64,000 bases of DNA from Lonicera japonica (Eukaryota; Streptophyta; Magnoliopsida; Dipsacales; Caprifoliaceae). Shown here one piece after another: positions 1 to 12,600 of this stretch. The notes below the pieces were generated by a model, which saw only the letters and a program-made list of their open reading frames with translations, was not told the DNA's origin and ran no database searches. Numbering within the stretch: the first letter of the stretch is position 1; each line of letters starts with the position of its first letter. The position numbers and the translations under genes were made by a program. The stretch lies in the NCBI GenBank assembly GCA_021464415.1, contig CM038471.1, positions 13,692,073-13,756,072 of the forward strand. Reading direction: 5' to 3'.

Positions 1-204
1 TGACACAAACTAAGACATTGAGGTCTATAAATAATAATCAATAATATTCATCAACAAAGTGCTAACATTATTTCTCCCAATCAAACATCCACTTACCTAT
101 ATGGTGAAATTTTAATCGTTCTATATTTAACTTTATCCTAAGTGTATCAGAATTTTTGTAGTACAATAGAAATGTGAAAGTTATTACAAAACTTAAAATA
201 TCAC
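1..204. other. AT-rich sequence, no gene seen
   Basis: This AT-rich stretch precedes the point (about 205) where similarity to the sequence at 20.7 kb begins. I see no coding, RNA or transposon signature in it. Confidence 0.5.
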
Positions 205-427
205 AATAAACAAATATGTAGTTCTTGAAATATTCTACATTTATTAATAAATTGGTTTATGTAATTACCAATAATTTGAAAACTACTTCTCTTGTCCATA
301 ATTGGTCACGCATATAACTATAAACTATAAAATCAAGGAACTTTGAATTTAATAGAAAATACGTACTTTGATCCATAAATAGGCTACTAATATAACAATC
401 AACTATAAAATCAAAGACATTTGAATT

Positions 428-550
428 TAATATATTTTCCATTTATATCATTTGAATAAACACAAAGTATTAATTACTTCTAAAATATAATATATTTTCC
501 ATTTATATCATTTGAATTAACACAAAGCATTAATTACTTCTAGAATATAA
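428..550 (+). repeat. 60-bp tandem duplication
   Basis: A 60-bp segment starting TAATATATTTTCCATTTAT occurs twice back to back with few differences. The partner copy near 20.9 kb has the segment once, so the duplication arose after the larger repeat. Confidence 0.85.
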
Positions 551-1116
551 AATCAACGTTAATGTAACTCTATAATTCACCTGGGATAGCACCATTACTT
601 TTTTAAAGAAGCGTTAGTTATTCCCATAATCCCATATAAACACACAAAAAATGAATATATTAACTCAGGAGACCCAACTAAAAAAATGGCAAAACAATAT
701 AAATAAACTACAATTAAAATGAAAAAAAAGAATATGCACTACTAATTTGTTTTACAATTTTATTGATTCCAATAGACAAATTTAAAATTCCTTCCTTACC
801 CAGAAGAATTATTGGTATAATCAGCCATAAAAATTAATTCATTTAATTGCTTTTTTAAAAACAAAAATTAAACTAGATTAGTAGAGTACTTTGAAAAGAA
901 ACATTAAAATTTATGATAATAATAAAAGCATTATGAAACATTAAATAAAAACGATGAAAACTGAAATCAACCCCGCACACAAAATTACCGAAATCAATCT
1001 CTTCCACAAATTTGTTGTAAAGATAAAACATGGGAAGGAAGCCATTAACCAATGTTAAATTCATAAAATTAAATATTTAGCTTCCTCTAATATTCCAATG
1101 TTGAATACTATAGTCC

Positions 1117-1198
1117 TGCTATACTCAATAGGTGATTTAAATCCTTAATCATATAATTGCTATACTCAATAGGTGATTTAAATCCTTAATCATATAAT
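1117..1198 (+). repeat. 41-bp perfect tandem duplication
   Basis: The 41-bp segment beginning TGCTATACTCAATAGGTG is present at 1117-1157 and again at 1158-1198. The related copy at about 21.5 kb has it once. The near-identity of the two units suggests a recent duplication. Confidence 0.9.
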
Positions 1199-1513
1199 AA
1201 GTATGTAATTTAAAATTAATTAGTTTAAGAATTTAATGTCAATATTCATTCGCTCTACATGACCCATTTGACATGCATAATATATGTGGGTGACAAAAAA
1301 TATTGAGTCACTCTGCGTGATAAGATGGTAGCTCGGAACGGGTAAAATAACAATAACCCATTAAATATAAAAACAAAAGAGACCAAAATATGTATAAAGG
1401 AACCCCAGCTAGTTTTGTTGCTGGTTTGGCATTACGTCCACCTTCTGTGTGAGTATTTCTATTAACTTAAAGCAATAGAAGAGGATTATAAATTTACAAT
1501 GAGAGCTCATAAT

Positions 1514-2847
1514 CAAGGGCGTCTCCACAGTGGTACGAGGGAGTGCGGACGCACTCCCGAGATTTTCGAATTTTTTTGTTTTAAAAAAAAAAAAAACAGT
1601 TAGGGACTTATATGCATAGTTTTATAGTTGAGGGTATGTAGTTTTATTTCCTCACGCAGCAATACAACGCCCCTCTCTTTATCTCCCTCTTGCGCTATTC
1701 TCAGATCTCTAACGGCGTCACCGAGTGGACTGCATCAAGCTGCTTAGTGCTCACGCCTCACTAAGGACCGCTCACGCCTGGGCCAGGACGACTCACTGCT
1801 CGCGGCTGGACAGTGGACAGTTAGGAGCAACCGACCAAGGTTAGAACACCATTTTTCCCTTTTTCTTTTCCTTTTCTTTTTATAGCGAAAAATGTTGGAA
1901 AGGATCTATGATATATATTATGAATCATGAATGGATAAATCATATATGATCTCAATATATGTGTTTGTGTAAAATTAATTGGAGCTTGATTTTAGGGCTT
2001 AGAATCACAGCAATGAAACCACGAAGGATCTAAAGGCCATGAACAAGATGAAAGCACAACAGTCTATGGGACTGAATGCAAACATCAGTCAACAGCAAAG
2101 TTGAACAAATTAATAAAGTACCCAGTCAACAGACAAGCTTTCCAAAAGCTCTCCAATAAAGCACTAAAGTAAGATAGATCCCCAAAAGCTACATTATTAG
2201 TAGGCATTTATGTAAATGAATAGATTTTATTCATTGATTTACAAATTAAAAGCTAAAAGGTTCACTTTATGGTGGAGTTTCAAATAGAATAAGGCCTGGT
2301 GTCACATCTATTACCTTGTTGATTTTAGGGCTTAATTTTGTAGGTTTGAATTTATGGCTTAATTTTGTAGGGTTGATTTTAAGGCTTAATTTTATAGGGT
2401 TTAGTTTTATGTGTAAAATTATGAATGTATATAGGCTATAGGGCTGATTTTATTTCATTTTTTGTATAGGCTGATTTTATATCTCTACATATACATAATT
2501 TATATCTGAGAGAGTAATGAATCTGAATCAAAACCAATAAATATTAATTGTTGAAAAGAGAGATTAATGCCCGTATTTTTTATATAGGGCTGATGAATTC
2601 TTTATTTGATTTCATGAATGATTGTTTGGTGGCTTATATCGAGAAAGATGTACTCGACTCCATCGATAACGAAGTTGTCATTTAATGTTTTCAAAATATG
2701 AAGTCTCGGAGAGGATTGTTGTAGGTAATTTCTTTATTTTAGTACTTTTGTTAATGTAAGAATTTCATATTTATATTATTACTATTTTAACTTTTGAGTT
2801 CATTCAAATTGCGCACCCCCGGGTAGAAATTCCTGGCTACGCCACTG
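1514..2847 (+). mobile_element. Non-autonomous hAT transposon, 1.33 kb
   Basis: The element starts CAAGGGCGTCTCC and its other end, read inward, starts CAGTGGCGTAGCC, so the termini are short imperfect inverted repeats typical of plant hAT elements. It is flanked by the 8-bp duplication CTCATAAT at 1506-1513 and 2848-2855. The paralogous copy has a single CTCATAAT at 21,851-21,858 with no insertion, which fixes both boundaries. A decayed transposase tail inside (2614-2724) shows that it derives by internal deletion from an autonomous hAT. Most of the interior is non-coding. Confidence 0.92.
2614..2724 (+). pseudogene. hAT transposase C-terminal remnant
   Basis: A 36-codon stretch near the 3' end of the hAT element reads MNDCLVAYIEKDVLDSIDNE and, further on, CFQNMKSRRGLL before a TAG stop. 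This resembles the extreme C-terminus of plant hAT transposases of the dimerisation-domain (zinc finger MYM-type 1-like) group. One in-frame TAA interrupts it after about 23 codons. The upstream catalytic part is absent, so no active enzyme can be made. The family assignment rests on my recognition of this tail motif and was not searched. Confidence 0.75.
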
Positions 2848-3331
2848 CTCATAATGGCTGCATATACTACTTTCTCTCTCTAGAGATGATAAATCAGATT
2901 TTGGACCTTTTTGCCTTGGGCCTTACTCTTTCTATTTATATGTAAATGATTAGAGTTTACGGTGCACCTTTAGGTTTAAAAGTAAAATACTAAAATAGGT
3001 AAATATAAACACTACTCTAACATTTTACGGTGATACGTGAATCTATTTCACATTATTTAAATAGTATTACACTAATTGACATTAGAGTTATAAGAGCTTT
3101 GATTCGTCAGCGCAACCATCTTGAGTCAAATGAACCATCTCAACCAGAGATGACCATCTGGCATTGACACGACCACCTCAACAGGAAGGGTTTCCACTCA
3201 AATTAGTGGGCTGGGTTTTCTCAAATAGGATTGTAGTGTTATCTCTAGGCCAACTAAACCGTTGACCATCTGACGTGACATTTTGGCCAACAAGCATTTC
3301 TATTTTTAGCCTTCCATAATTTGTGTATTGA

Positions 3332-4990
3332 AGGCCCTAGAAGAGTTTGGGCAGCATGGCTGGGCTATTTCCTAACACCCAAAAGAGCAGCATTTTTCTT
3401 AGTGGGGTTGATAATGCGACAAAAGCTTCCATTTGTGCTATGCTCAATATGGAAGAAAAAGATTTTCCGGTCAAGTACTTGGGTGTGCCTTTGATTTCTA
3501 CAAGACTGAAACATAATGACTGTGAGGAGTTGAAAGCTAAAATGTTGAAAAGGATAAATAGTTGGCATGCTCGTTTTCTTTCATATGCCGGTCGAATTCA
3601 ATTGATCATTGTCGTTCTTAATAGCATTTATACCTATTGGTGTCTATCTTCATCTTACCCAAAAGAATTATGAAAGAGATGGATGCCACTATGAGGTCCT
3701 TTTTATGGGGTGGAGTTTCCATGTCTAGAGCTGCAGCTAAGGTATCCTGGAAAGATATATGCTTGCCAAAGAAAGAAGGTGGGTTAGGCATACCCAATAG
3801 TGTAACTACCAACAAAGCCTTGATGATGAAGCATCTGTGGGATTTAGCCTAAAAAAAAGACTCTTTGTGGGTGAAATGGTGTCACACCTACATCATAAAA
3901 TCACGGTGCTTGTGGACTTGTCCTTGCAGCCTTAATCCTTCATGGACCTGGAGAAAAATCTTAAAGCTAAGGGACACGTTGCACCCTCACATTAAATACA
4001 TAGTGGGCAATGGCAAGTATATTTTTGCTTGGTTAGATAACTGGCACAAATTTGGGCCGTTAGTTCAGAGGTTTGGCGTTCGAATTAGCTATGATGCTGC
4101 GAGTAATCTGCATACTAAGCTTGATGAGTTCATTAGAAATGGTGGTTGGTACTTCCCACTAGCAACCTCTCATGACTTGAAGTCGATATATAGTGAATTA
4201 CCCACAATTAATGGCGGATGTGAGGATAAAGTCATGTGGACTCCCCACAAAACTGAAAGTTATACCAGCGCCTCAGCTTATGAAGTGATTAGAGAGCATA
4301 GAAAGGTAACTAACTGGTGGAGGATTGTATGGTACAAAGGGTATACCCCCAAGCTGGCCATTATTACTTGGTTGGGATGCAAGAGAAGATTCTTAACCAA
4401 AGAGAGGTTGAAACAGTGGGGATGTATTAACGAAGATATATGTGTGCTGTGTGGTGCCTGTTCTGAAACCTTAGACCACCTGTTCTTTTAATGTCCTTTC
4501 TCCAATAATATATAGAAGCTGGTGCAACACAGAAATGGTGCTGGGAGCGTTGGGGGTACATGGGAGGAGGTAATCTAGTTTGCTATCAAAGAAAATGTTG
4601 GCGATAACTTCGAATTGAAGCTAGAGTCAAGAATTTGTCATTGGCCGCTAGTATTTACTACATCTGGCAGGAACGAAACAATCGGATCTTCAAGAATGTG
4701 GCCCATGACTGGGGGCTTCTGATGACTAGAGTCAATGATTGTATCAAGGAAGCATCATGGAACTGGAGAGCAAGGAGAAATTTCAAAAACTGGACTCTGT
4801 GTAAGCATTGGGGTCTATATGAACATATTATTCTGGTTACGGTTCCGACAAGCCTTGAGTAGCTAGTCTTTCCTGTATAGCTTTTGTTAGGATGGACAGT
4901 TTTTCCTCTTTTGTTTATCTTGGTTATTCCTCATTGTAATCCTCCCTTTTCTTTTTTATATATTCAAATTTCACCAAAAAAACAAAAAAA
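3332..4990 (+). mobile_element. 5'-truncated L1-type LINE
   Basis: The insertion is bounded by the 11-bp duplication TTGTGTATTGA at 3321-3331 and 4991-5001. It ends in an A-rich tail, and its 5' end starts inside reverse transcriptase coding sequence, as expected of incomplete target-primed reverse transcription. The matching site in the paralogous repeat, near 22,298-22,308, is uninterrupted. The insertion is therefore younger than the tandem repeat. Only the C-terminal third of ORF2 is present. Confidence 0.95.
3347..4862 (+). pseudogene. LINE ORF2 C-terminal part (RT end, zf-RVT)
   Basis: The translation falls in three pieces. The first (3347-3673) contains KYLGVPL and is the region just after the catalytic core of plant LINE reverse transcriptases. 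The second (3637-4491, with an in-frame stop at 3850-3852) contains SFLWGG, KKEGGLGI and a block ending CVLCGACSETLDHLFF, which is the reverse-transcriptase zinc-binding domain common in plant LINEs. The third (4635-4862) contains IWQERNNRIFKN, typical of the extreme C-terminus. There are frameshifts near 3,640-3,670 and between 4,491 and 4,635. The endonuclease and RT active site are missing. It is a dead 5'-truncated copy. Confidence 0.92.
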
Positions 4991-5859
4991 TTGTGTATTG
5001 AGTAATTTTGTTCAAATTAAATTGATTTTAGATGAAAATAACTCATGAAATGCAATCCACCCGAACTATTATAAAATAGAACGCACTAAATTTAGGTATA
5101 GCAGCAAATTTTAGTATGGTTTTTCTTTTTTTCTTCAAAAGAGAGTGTGAGTGTCTAGTATGTATAAATCGAAAAGTATTGAATTTGGTTATTACATCAA
5201 ATTATGTGTGTTTTTCCTATTTTTTCCTCTTTTTTTTTTAATAAAAAATTATTTGACAGGACTCAAAGCCGTAAGCACTAGAGTAAAAAAGAGAAGACAA
5301 TTTGTCACTTGGTCACAAATTCATTTATTAAATATCTTTTATTTTAATTTAGATACCCATGTGCCTATATAAAAAAAGAATGTGTATACTCATTGCATGC
5401 ACGCACTCTCTATTGTTTATAAAACGAAAATAAGTTTAAACATAGCACTTTTATGAACACCAAAATATATACAAAATTTATGGTAGTGTACAATTATTTT
5501 TTAAAAGGAAATAATTAATTCAATATATAACTTTTGTTAAAAAGAAAATTAACTTAAATATATCCACTAGAAATGTGATTTCTTAAACTTTATTACGAAG
5601 AAGTCATAGTGATCACCCAAAGTGTCTAATCTTTAATATATCCACACAAAATTATGTTTTTTAGGATAAAAACATTTTTTATTTGAATATGAAATCGACG
5701 AGAATAAAAATTTCTTTTAAAAAATACAATGGTACAAGGCATAACAATTAACTCGGGGACCTTATTCCACGAGTAAAAATAGTTGCTTCTTATATTATTT
5801 ATTTCGATAATTTATTTTCAATTAAAATATCTCCATCTTCTTTTTTAGACACTCCCTAT

Positions 5860-6080
5860 CACAACACCAAAATAGGTCATATATAAGTGTTCTAGACAGT
5901 TACGAATAGCTTTTGTAAGTGTTCAGGACACTTATAGTTTGCCCACTTACTGTTTTTTGTAAGTGTCAAGAAATGTTACTTATAAGGCCTTCAATAACAC
6001 TTTCTGTAATTGTTGGCAACACTTACAAAATCTAACTATGTTAGAGCACTTGTAAGTGTTTATAACACTTACACATAATT
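5860..6080. promoter_or_regulatory. CACTA left subterminal repeat region
   Basis: Within about 200 bp of the left terminus the motifs AAGTGTT and AACACTTA recur in both orientations, often as inverted pairs, for example around 5,915-5,930 and 6,045-6,070. In CACTA elements such arrays bind the element-encoded TNPA-like protein. That role is inferred from the family. Confidence 0.8.
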
Positions 6081-6346
6081 GCAAAATTTCAATTACTATA
6101 ACCCACAAAATGACTACAACCATGCCCACATTAAAGCATCATTGCCACTAATAACTATCCAATCTTCACCTAGAAAGAAACATGAAAGAGCCAACAAGAT
6201 TCTCAACACCAAATAATAAGAAAATAATAACTAGTAATAGATCCATTAAAAAAATCCAAACATAATTCATTAGTATGTATCTAACAGTAAGATAGTAAAA
6301 TTAGAACATATGTTTCGCGTTCACATAGAGTAACGCACAAAGACGA

Positions 6347-8293
6347 TTAAGAAATAGGTTTCACAAGGCTTTTAAGCCATACCACGTAACCACCACTTCC
6401 AAGGTCTCCGAGATTCTCAGCACACCCTTGTTGTCCTAGGTAAGTGCAAGCATTTGAATCGAAAATGACGTCTATGATCAATAGTACTTCTTCTTTGTAA
6501 TCAACTACATGATTGTGGACCACTTCTCGATGACTGTCGTCTACCATTCCCTTTCCAACAACCCTACCATTAAACCCCTTTATCTCACAAATGATACCAT
6601 CATCTAGTAGCCCATGTTCTGCATTGCTTGAACTTGAAGCTCCATGGGTTGCACTTGCTCCATCTCTAGTAGGAGACTTCCTTACTGTGGCACTAAGTAA
6701 AGTCTTTATATTGGAAAGTTCATTACTAATACTTGTATTCATGTCTTTTACATATTTTTCCAATTAGTTCAAGCAACCCTTTACCTTTCTACCTTCAACT
6801 TTTCAGTTTCATGCAATGATATGGCGGGCAATGAAGCTTCTATAGACGATCTTGAAACTGTGGAGCCCACCCCACGAGTCCGTCCCTCCTCTAGTATCTT
6901 TTCCAAATACCCATATAGTGCATCGCACGCCAATGATGTGGACTGGTCAATGTTTTCAGTTGCGTTTTGCATTAGTTCCTATTGTTTAGCCTTCACCTTA
7001 TCCTACAAAACACTAAACAAATAAGATGCGCGCCACTCTAAAATATTATTGTAAAACAAATGAATTTTATGCCGTGATATCGATACTATATTAGCCGGTT
7101 TAACTTGGATAGCACTTTTTAGTGACAATCATTAACATCAGTTTCATCTTTATATAGCACTCACTCTAGTCCATTATGTAAATTTAGCACCCACGATGCC
7201 ACTTTCAAAACTATTATATTCATTATATGCTCAATGTTCAAAAAAACTATTTAGATTATTATTACATAAGTTGGATCCATCTCCAACAATCATTCAACTA
7301 AGTTTTAAATTTCTAAGTAATTTAGTAGTGTTTCACCAATTAAATCACGGAAAGCAAACGAAATATGTATAGAGTAAACGAAATATGTAAAATGATAATT
7401 ATCTTAAAAGTAAACCGAATTACTATGGACTGATACAAAAGGATATAAATGAAAAAAACTCACCACTTATAGAGCTAAGCTCGTAGGGATTGTGCCGTCT
7501 TTCGACGTGTGGGATTCAATCGACACTTCAACTCGTGTTGGCTCGGGTTGCCCATTTTTCTTCTTCTCCATCTGCAAATTGCAAAAGGTATATGTCAATA
7601 CTCAATTTTGTACTATAACTGCCTTATATATGATTTTAAAAATAATGTATACGTACTAGATTGTACTCTACTTGGGCTTGACCTGAACAGCCGCTCGAAT
7701 GAGTTGCCCCAATCTTAGACCTGTTAACCTTTCTTAATTCACTTTTTCTTTTAGCATCAGTCATACTCTCTTTCTCAAAAAATTCCCTCCATTGCTCTCG
7801 CTTAACAAAAGGAGGTACATGTGCCAACCTTTCTGCATTTGTTTTATACTTGTTAAAATATCTACGTCGCAACTTAGTTCTCCATGTCATAAGCATTGAG
7901 CCCATCCTTTTATAACATTCATTTTTGTAACATATTGGTAGTGAATATCTCGTCTGCCATGGCAATTAATAGGAGCAATTTTGATAAGAGAAGAGATTCA
8001 AAACATATGAGAAATGAACCTAAAAGATTAGGAAAAAAAGGTAGTTTGTGACTTCTTACCATTGCATCATTCCAAACATCTTCTTTGTAGGCATCCGGAA
8101 CAACACGCCAATCATGATATGTTATCGGGATATGAGTACGGATTAACTTGCCCAACTTTGACTTGAATTTGCTTGAACCTTCTCCTACAAGTTAATTATA
8201 TTTATTGACATGAAGCTTTACTTTTTGTTGAAAAGATGACGCGATAGGTTGACAATCTTGATTACTAGGCTGGCTAACTTCACTAGATATCAT
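6347..8293 (-). pseudogene. CACTA second ORF (plant transposase Ptta/En/Spm type)
   Basis: A minus-strand coding region starts with a plausible ATG at 8293 (MISSEVSQPSNQDCQPIA). It is interrupted by one TAA near 8,187 and then continues with ITYHDWRVVPDAYKEDVW. A likely intron runs from 8059 (GTAAGAAG) to 7954 (GGCAG), after which come WRTKLRRRYF and FVKREQWREFFEKES, then KSELRKVNRSK. This order matches the plant transposase family 24 (Ptta/En/Spm) region. Further pieces at 6,972-6,781 (coiled, charged) and 6,763-6,347 complete the C-terminus in shifted frames. In the family this protein is the DNA-binding partner of the transposase. The product is probably not made intact. Confidence 0.78.
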
Positions 8294-8867
8294 GTATTTT
8301 AGAAGTAAACCGAAACTTCACCAAGATATACCTAATTACATTAAAAAACCCAAGAAAAAGAAATGAAATAACACCTGCACAATTGAAACCCACAAAAATA
8401 GAACTACACTTTATCAAATGTTACTTACATCTAGGTTTTTATGCACTTGCTAGAATTGAAGCTCCAAAATTTTCTAGGCATGGATAACTAACTTGACCTA
8501 TATGCTACATTGATTAATTAGCTTAAATTAAGCTTTACGAATAGAATAACACTTGAGTAAAACAAATTTGTACTAGAAACCGACACAATATAGAGAGTGA
8601 CTGGCACTTTAGCATACGCTTGAGAGTTTCTGCATATAAAAACAATAAAGTAACATTAGATTAAAGTAATAGAATATTTTAATCAACTTGCAGCCACATA
8701 GTAAAAAAAAATTTAAAAAAAGCTTATTAATTAGTTCATATTGACCTTTACTAACAAAAGAATGATTAAGTAAAAGAAATTCGTAACCAGGAACTGAGAA
8801 CACATAATCTACTACAAAAATGTATTCTTCGTATTACAAAAACAACTTGTGCAATATTACAAATCAA

Positions 8868-9631
8868 CTATAAGTCCTTGAGAAGATTATTTAGATTTCC
8901 ATTGTCCTTGAGAATGGACTGATACATAGTAGGGACCTCCAGTTCGTCTACTCTTTTGGTTAATCTCCTTGGCATATGTAAAACAATGGACCACCCATCA
9001 TTTACGAGATCCTTAGAGTATATTACTTAAGTTGCTTTAAAGGCAAGAATGAATGGTTCATCTTCAATTCTGCCTTTACTCATAATCTTCTCTAAATTTA
9101 CCATCACCAAGTTCGAGTTAGGATCAATTTTGCAACCATTAATCTTATCCTCAACTCTCACCCAATCACAATAAAATATAACAATTTTGAATGACGTGTA
9201 ATCTAACTTAAATATATCAAGGATAACCCCATAATATATTGTCTCCGCTTCCATATAATTGGTATCTTTCCAGCTTGACCTGAACTTAGTGATAGCCCTC
9301 ATGAAGTCACCACTATTTTGTGTTACTCGATGATTGTCGTACTCCTTAGTGGAGAATTCACATCCATTGGCGCGGTATTTTTTGTAAGATTGAACATTGT
9401 ATTTTGGTCCATTTGCTAATTGCCAAATCATCAAGTCAGTCAACCCAGCTTCCAAAAGCTATAAAAGAATGCAATAACCAATTAAGAATAATAAATATAG
9501 AGGAATATATCTATAGACATATACATTAGTAATTGAATTTAAAGTTAAAAGCTCATTAAGCAGCCACAGGATAAAACCCTCGTCTTTTTCCTTCATCGCA
9601 TTCCCTTTTCGACTATGACCATAAGTAGATC
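8868..9631 (-). pseudogene. CACTA transposase C-terminal DUF4216 region
   Basis: From 9455 the minus strand reads ANGPKYNVQSYKKYRANG, then TQNSG, YYGVILDIFKLDY and EPFILAFKA, the signature order of the DUF4216 domain found downstream of TNP2 in plant CACTA elements. A single TAA at 9027-9029 interrupts a frame that otherwise continues to a stop at 8868-8870 (YSKDLVNDGWSIVLHMPRR and beyond). The sequence up to 9631 (RKGNAMKEKDEGFILWLLNE) connects to the DUF4218 part on the other side of the solo LTR. It is the 3' half of a transposase gene split by an LTR insertion. Confidence 0.82.
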
Positions 9632-12600
9632 TGTGACGCCCCGAATCCTGTTCTGAGATTTTCATCTTTGGGACCTGGTTAATCACGGATGCCGTGCGCG
9701 ACGGCAGGTTTAAAATATAAAAATCACAACTTTTAAAAACTTTTCTTAAATAAAATATGATCCTATTTAAAAGCTTATTTTACAAAATCAAGGCATGTGG
9801 AGTTTATTCGGGTAATAAATCAACATGTAACATTTAAAATCATTTTTCCATACAAATGGAATCACATCAAGCCATACTTAAATCAACTCCACATATATAA
9901 AACTCTTATACAAATTTACAATACGAATTGTTTATCAAATCATAGTCCGTTTACAATCAAATAGAAACCAAAATGACTATACAATTGCAGACTGTGGACA
10001 TCAGAGGCCTCTATACACGTACATCATATGCCACCCAAGATGCTATGCCTGCAAAACTGTTAGAAAACGGGATGAGCCAAATCCAAGCTCAGTGGGAACT
10101 ATATAGGTTTTGTATAGAAAATACTGTACTTTAATGTGATAGTTTGAAAACTTGCAATGCAATGCCATGCAAACTCGAGTGCATGCAACCCCACTAGGAT
10201 TCCTATCCTAACTACCCGGAAGTCATTTATCCAATAACTTAATCTCTCCTCTAGCCATCCATAAGATAAAACTCCAAGGAATCCCACAACTTGAGAGATC
10301 ACTAGTCCAAAGTCACCTCGTATCAGACTTTAGCTTCCTAAGGTTCGACATGCTACGGATTATCCTCTTTTAACAGTAAGTTCTCATTGTACTATGCTAT
10401 CCGTCGCCCAAACCATAAGTCGTAACTATAGGCCAAGTATTCATTGTTGTCTCCTTAATTATAATTCGTTATGGAATCTATACTTGGCCAACTAATAGGC
10501 TTCGCCCCAAGATCTTTAGTCTAAACCGTTATGTACGGCGTACTCTCATTGGGCCATCTCGTTGTCTATGATTTCCCTATCAATTATGAGTATATTATAT
10601 GCATTATGATCTGGCTCGCTATTCCGTAATCCGTACACGTCTGTATACCCATACGCCACTTCTAAGTTCAATAATTAGTATCTCTTTCCACTTTATATAT
10701 TAATACATTATGGAAGGCTCGATATTTCTCTACGTGTATCATGTTCTGTTTAGATATGCCCGCATAAGTCTTTACATCACTTATATCATAGTCGATGCAA
10801 CACATATAAATTAATACAAGACATGATACGATACAATAATAATAACAGCATAATCACAATCTCACAGCAACTCTCGTATCACATCTCCAGTATAATGCCT
10901 CAGTTTCACCCCGCGGTCAGTCCAGGCCCAGAACAGAGAATCCAGCGAGTCCCGAAGGATCCAAGGTTCTTATCCATGTCTCCTCCAGGTGGGGTGGTGG
11001 CTCAGGAATTTGGTTCTCCAAGTAGGTCATTCGAAGATAGCCCACGCGACGGTCACTTTTCCAGGGAACAACACTCCGAATAGTTAACGAGGAGAACGCC
11101 AATACAAGTTCTCACGACACCTTGGAGAAACTACACCAGGCGATACCCTAGTGGGTGATGACCATTAGTAGCCCAACTACTTCCCGGGGACTCACCATTT
11201 TGAAAGTAGTGGCACACGAGACCTGCTCCGCTTGCGGAGGAAACTTATCTAACCAAGGACACATAGTCCAGTTGGAAGGCAAGATACCTAGAGTGGGCTC
11301 TCCTTTGTGGACACACACAACCACCGGCAGAGTCACCGACTTCATTTTTCCCGTGCACGATTTAGGAAATTTCACCCAGGGGCGGCAATAGGCGGCCCAT
11401 CTTTGAGTCACGGGGCGCTACCTGGTGCTCAATCAATCATCATATCCAACCCGTGTGATCGCATCAACAGGAATATATCGATTCCTCATTCAACAACGTA
11501 TATAATCATCAAATCATCCATCACACATATGGCCAACAACATATATATCCAATCACACAATCATCATCATGATAATCATCGTTCATTCATCATTCATTAC
11601 GTCATCATAATTAAAGATCCAATTATCCGGGACTTTATTATTTAACCAATATTTCTCATTATGTGGCCGATTGATTCGTTATCAATATATTACATCTTAT
11701 TATGTGTCATATGTATCAAAATACGGCCGTAAGCGTTCTATGTAGTTCCCAAGCCCTGTAGCCCAACTAAGCATTAATTATTGTGCTTCTAGTTCAACTA
11801 GTGTACGTATAACTCTTCCTAGCCACATATAATTCCAGTCAAGGCATCCTATGCCCCATCGACAATATTTACTACATCACTAGATAACATCTATGTCATA
11901 TCCTGGCTACTAGTGCCTACCATACATTGTACAAGGCTCTAAACTCAAGGAATATTGCGCTTCTTTACACCGTAACGGTTTCTTGGTTCAACACACATGG
12001 ATAGAGTTCAACACTTTCAACTATATACGTATACATGAATATATAATCCATAAAATCCATAATCAACCATGATTTAAGCATAAATCCCGAAATCCTATCT
12101 AGCCTAGTTCATTCCATTAGCTACAATGAGGGTACGATCTGTAGGTGAGAGAACAAGGCTCACAGCTTGGTAATAAATGATGATACATGATATCTAAGAG
12201 ATAATCTACCTATATGCATCAGTAGTCTAAGGTTCACCTCGCCCAAACCCCATGAGATCCAAACAATACGTACTTTTGATGAAAATCCCCAATTTGGGTT
12301 CAAAACTCTAATTCAACGAGTAATAATTTGAAATCGAGAGTTTAGTACTAGTGTTCCCACCTTAGACAAGCAAGATCGAGGAGTTAAGGAAGCGTAGACG
12401 TCGTCTCGCTGAAACCCTAGCTCCAACGCGAGCAAGAAGGTGAGAAAGAGATGAATAGCGAAAGAAGAAGCGATTTGGGGCTCAAATCTTGTAAGAGGAT
12501 GAAGAAGTGATAGAAATCTCCCTCTCTCTCTCTCTAGAGAACTCTCTAAAAAGTGGTGGATGTGTGTGGCTCGAAAATGAGGAGTAATGGGTGTTAAATG

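Larger units (their letters stand above)
205..5751 (+). repeat. Diverged tandem repeat, copy b1
   Basis: The sequence from about 205 to 5751 is collinear with 20,706-23,201. Easily recognised blocks are the AATTTGAAAACT/CTTCTCTTGTCCATAA block at 273 and 20,785, the ACGTCCACC block at 1435 and 21,783, the GACCATCTC-type block at 3127 and 22,108, and the GATCACCCAAAGTGTCT block at 5610 and 23,065. Copy b1 is longer only because of two later insertions, a hAT element at 1514-2847 and a LINE at 3332-4990, plus a variable stretch at 5.09-5.46 kb. The right boundary is set where similarity stops, next to the TTAA that is the target site of the element at 23,202 in the partner copy. I see no conserved long reading frame in the unit, so it is probably non-coding. 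Confidence 0.85.

Noticed and set aside
11148..11411. Overlapping frames with CxxC patterns on both strands
   Set aside because: They are inside the solo LTR, on both strands at once, and correspond to conserved non-coding LTR blocks.
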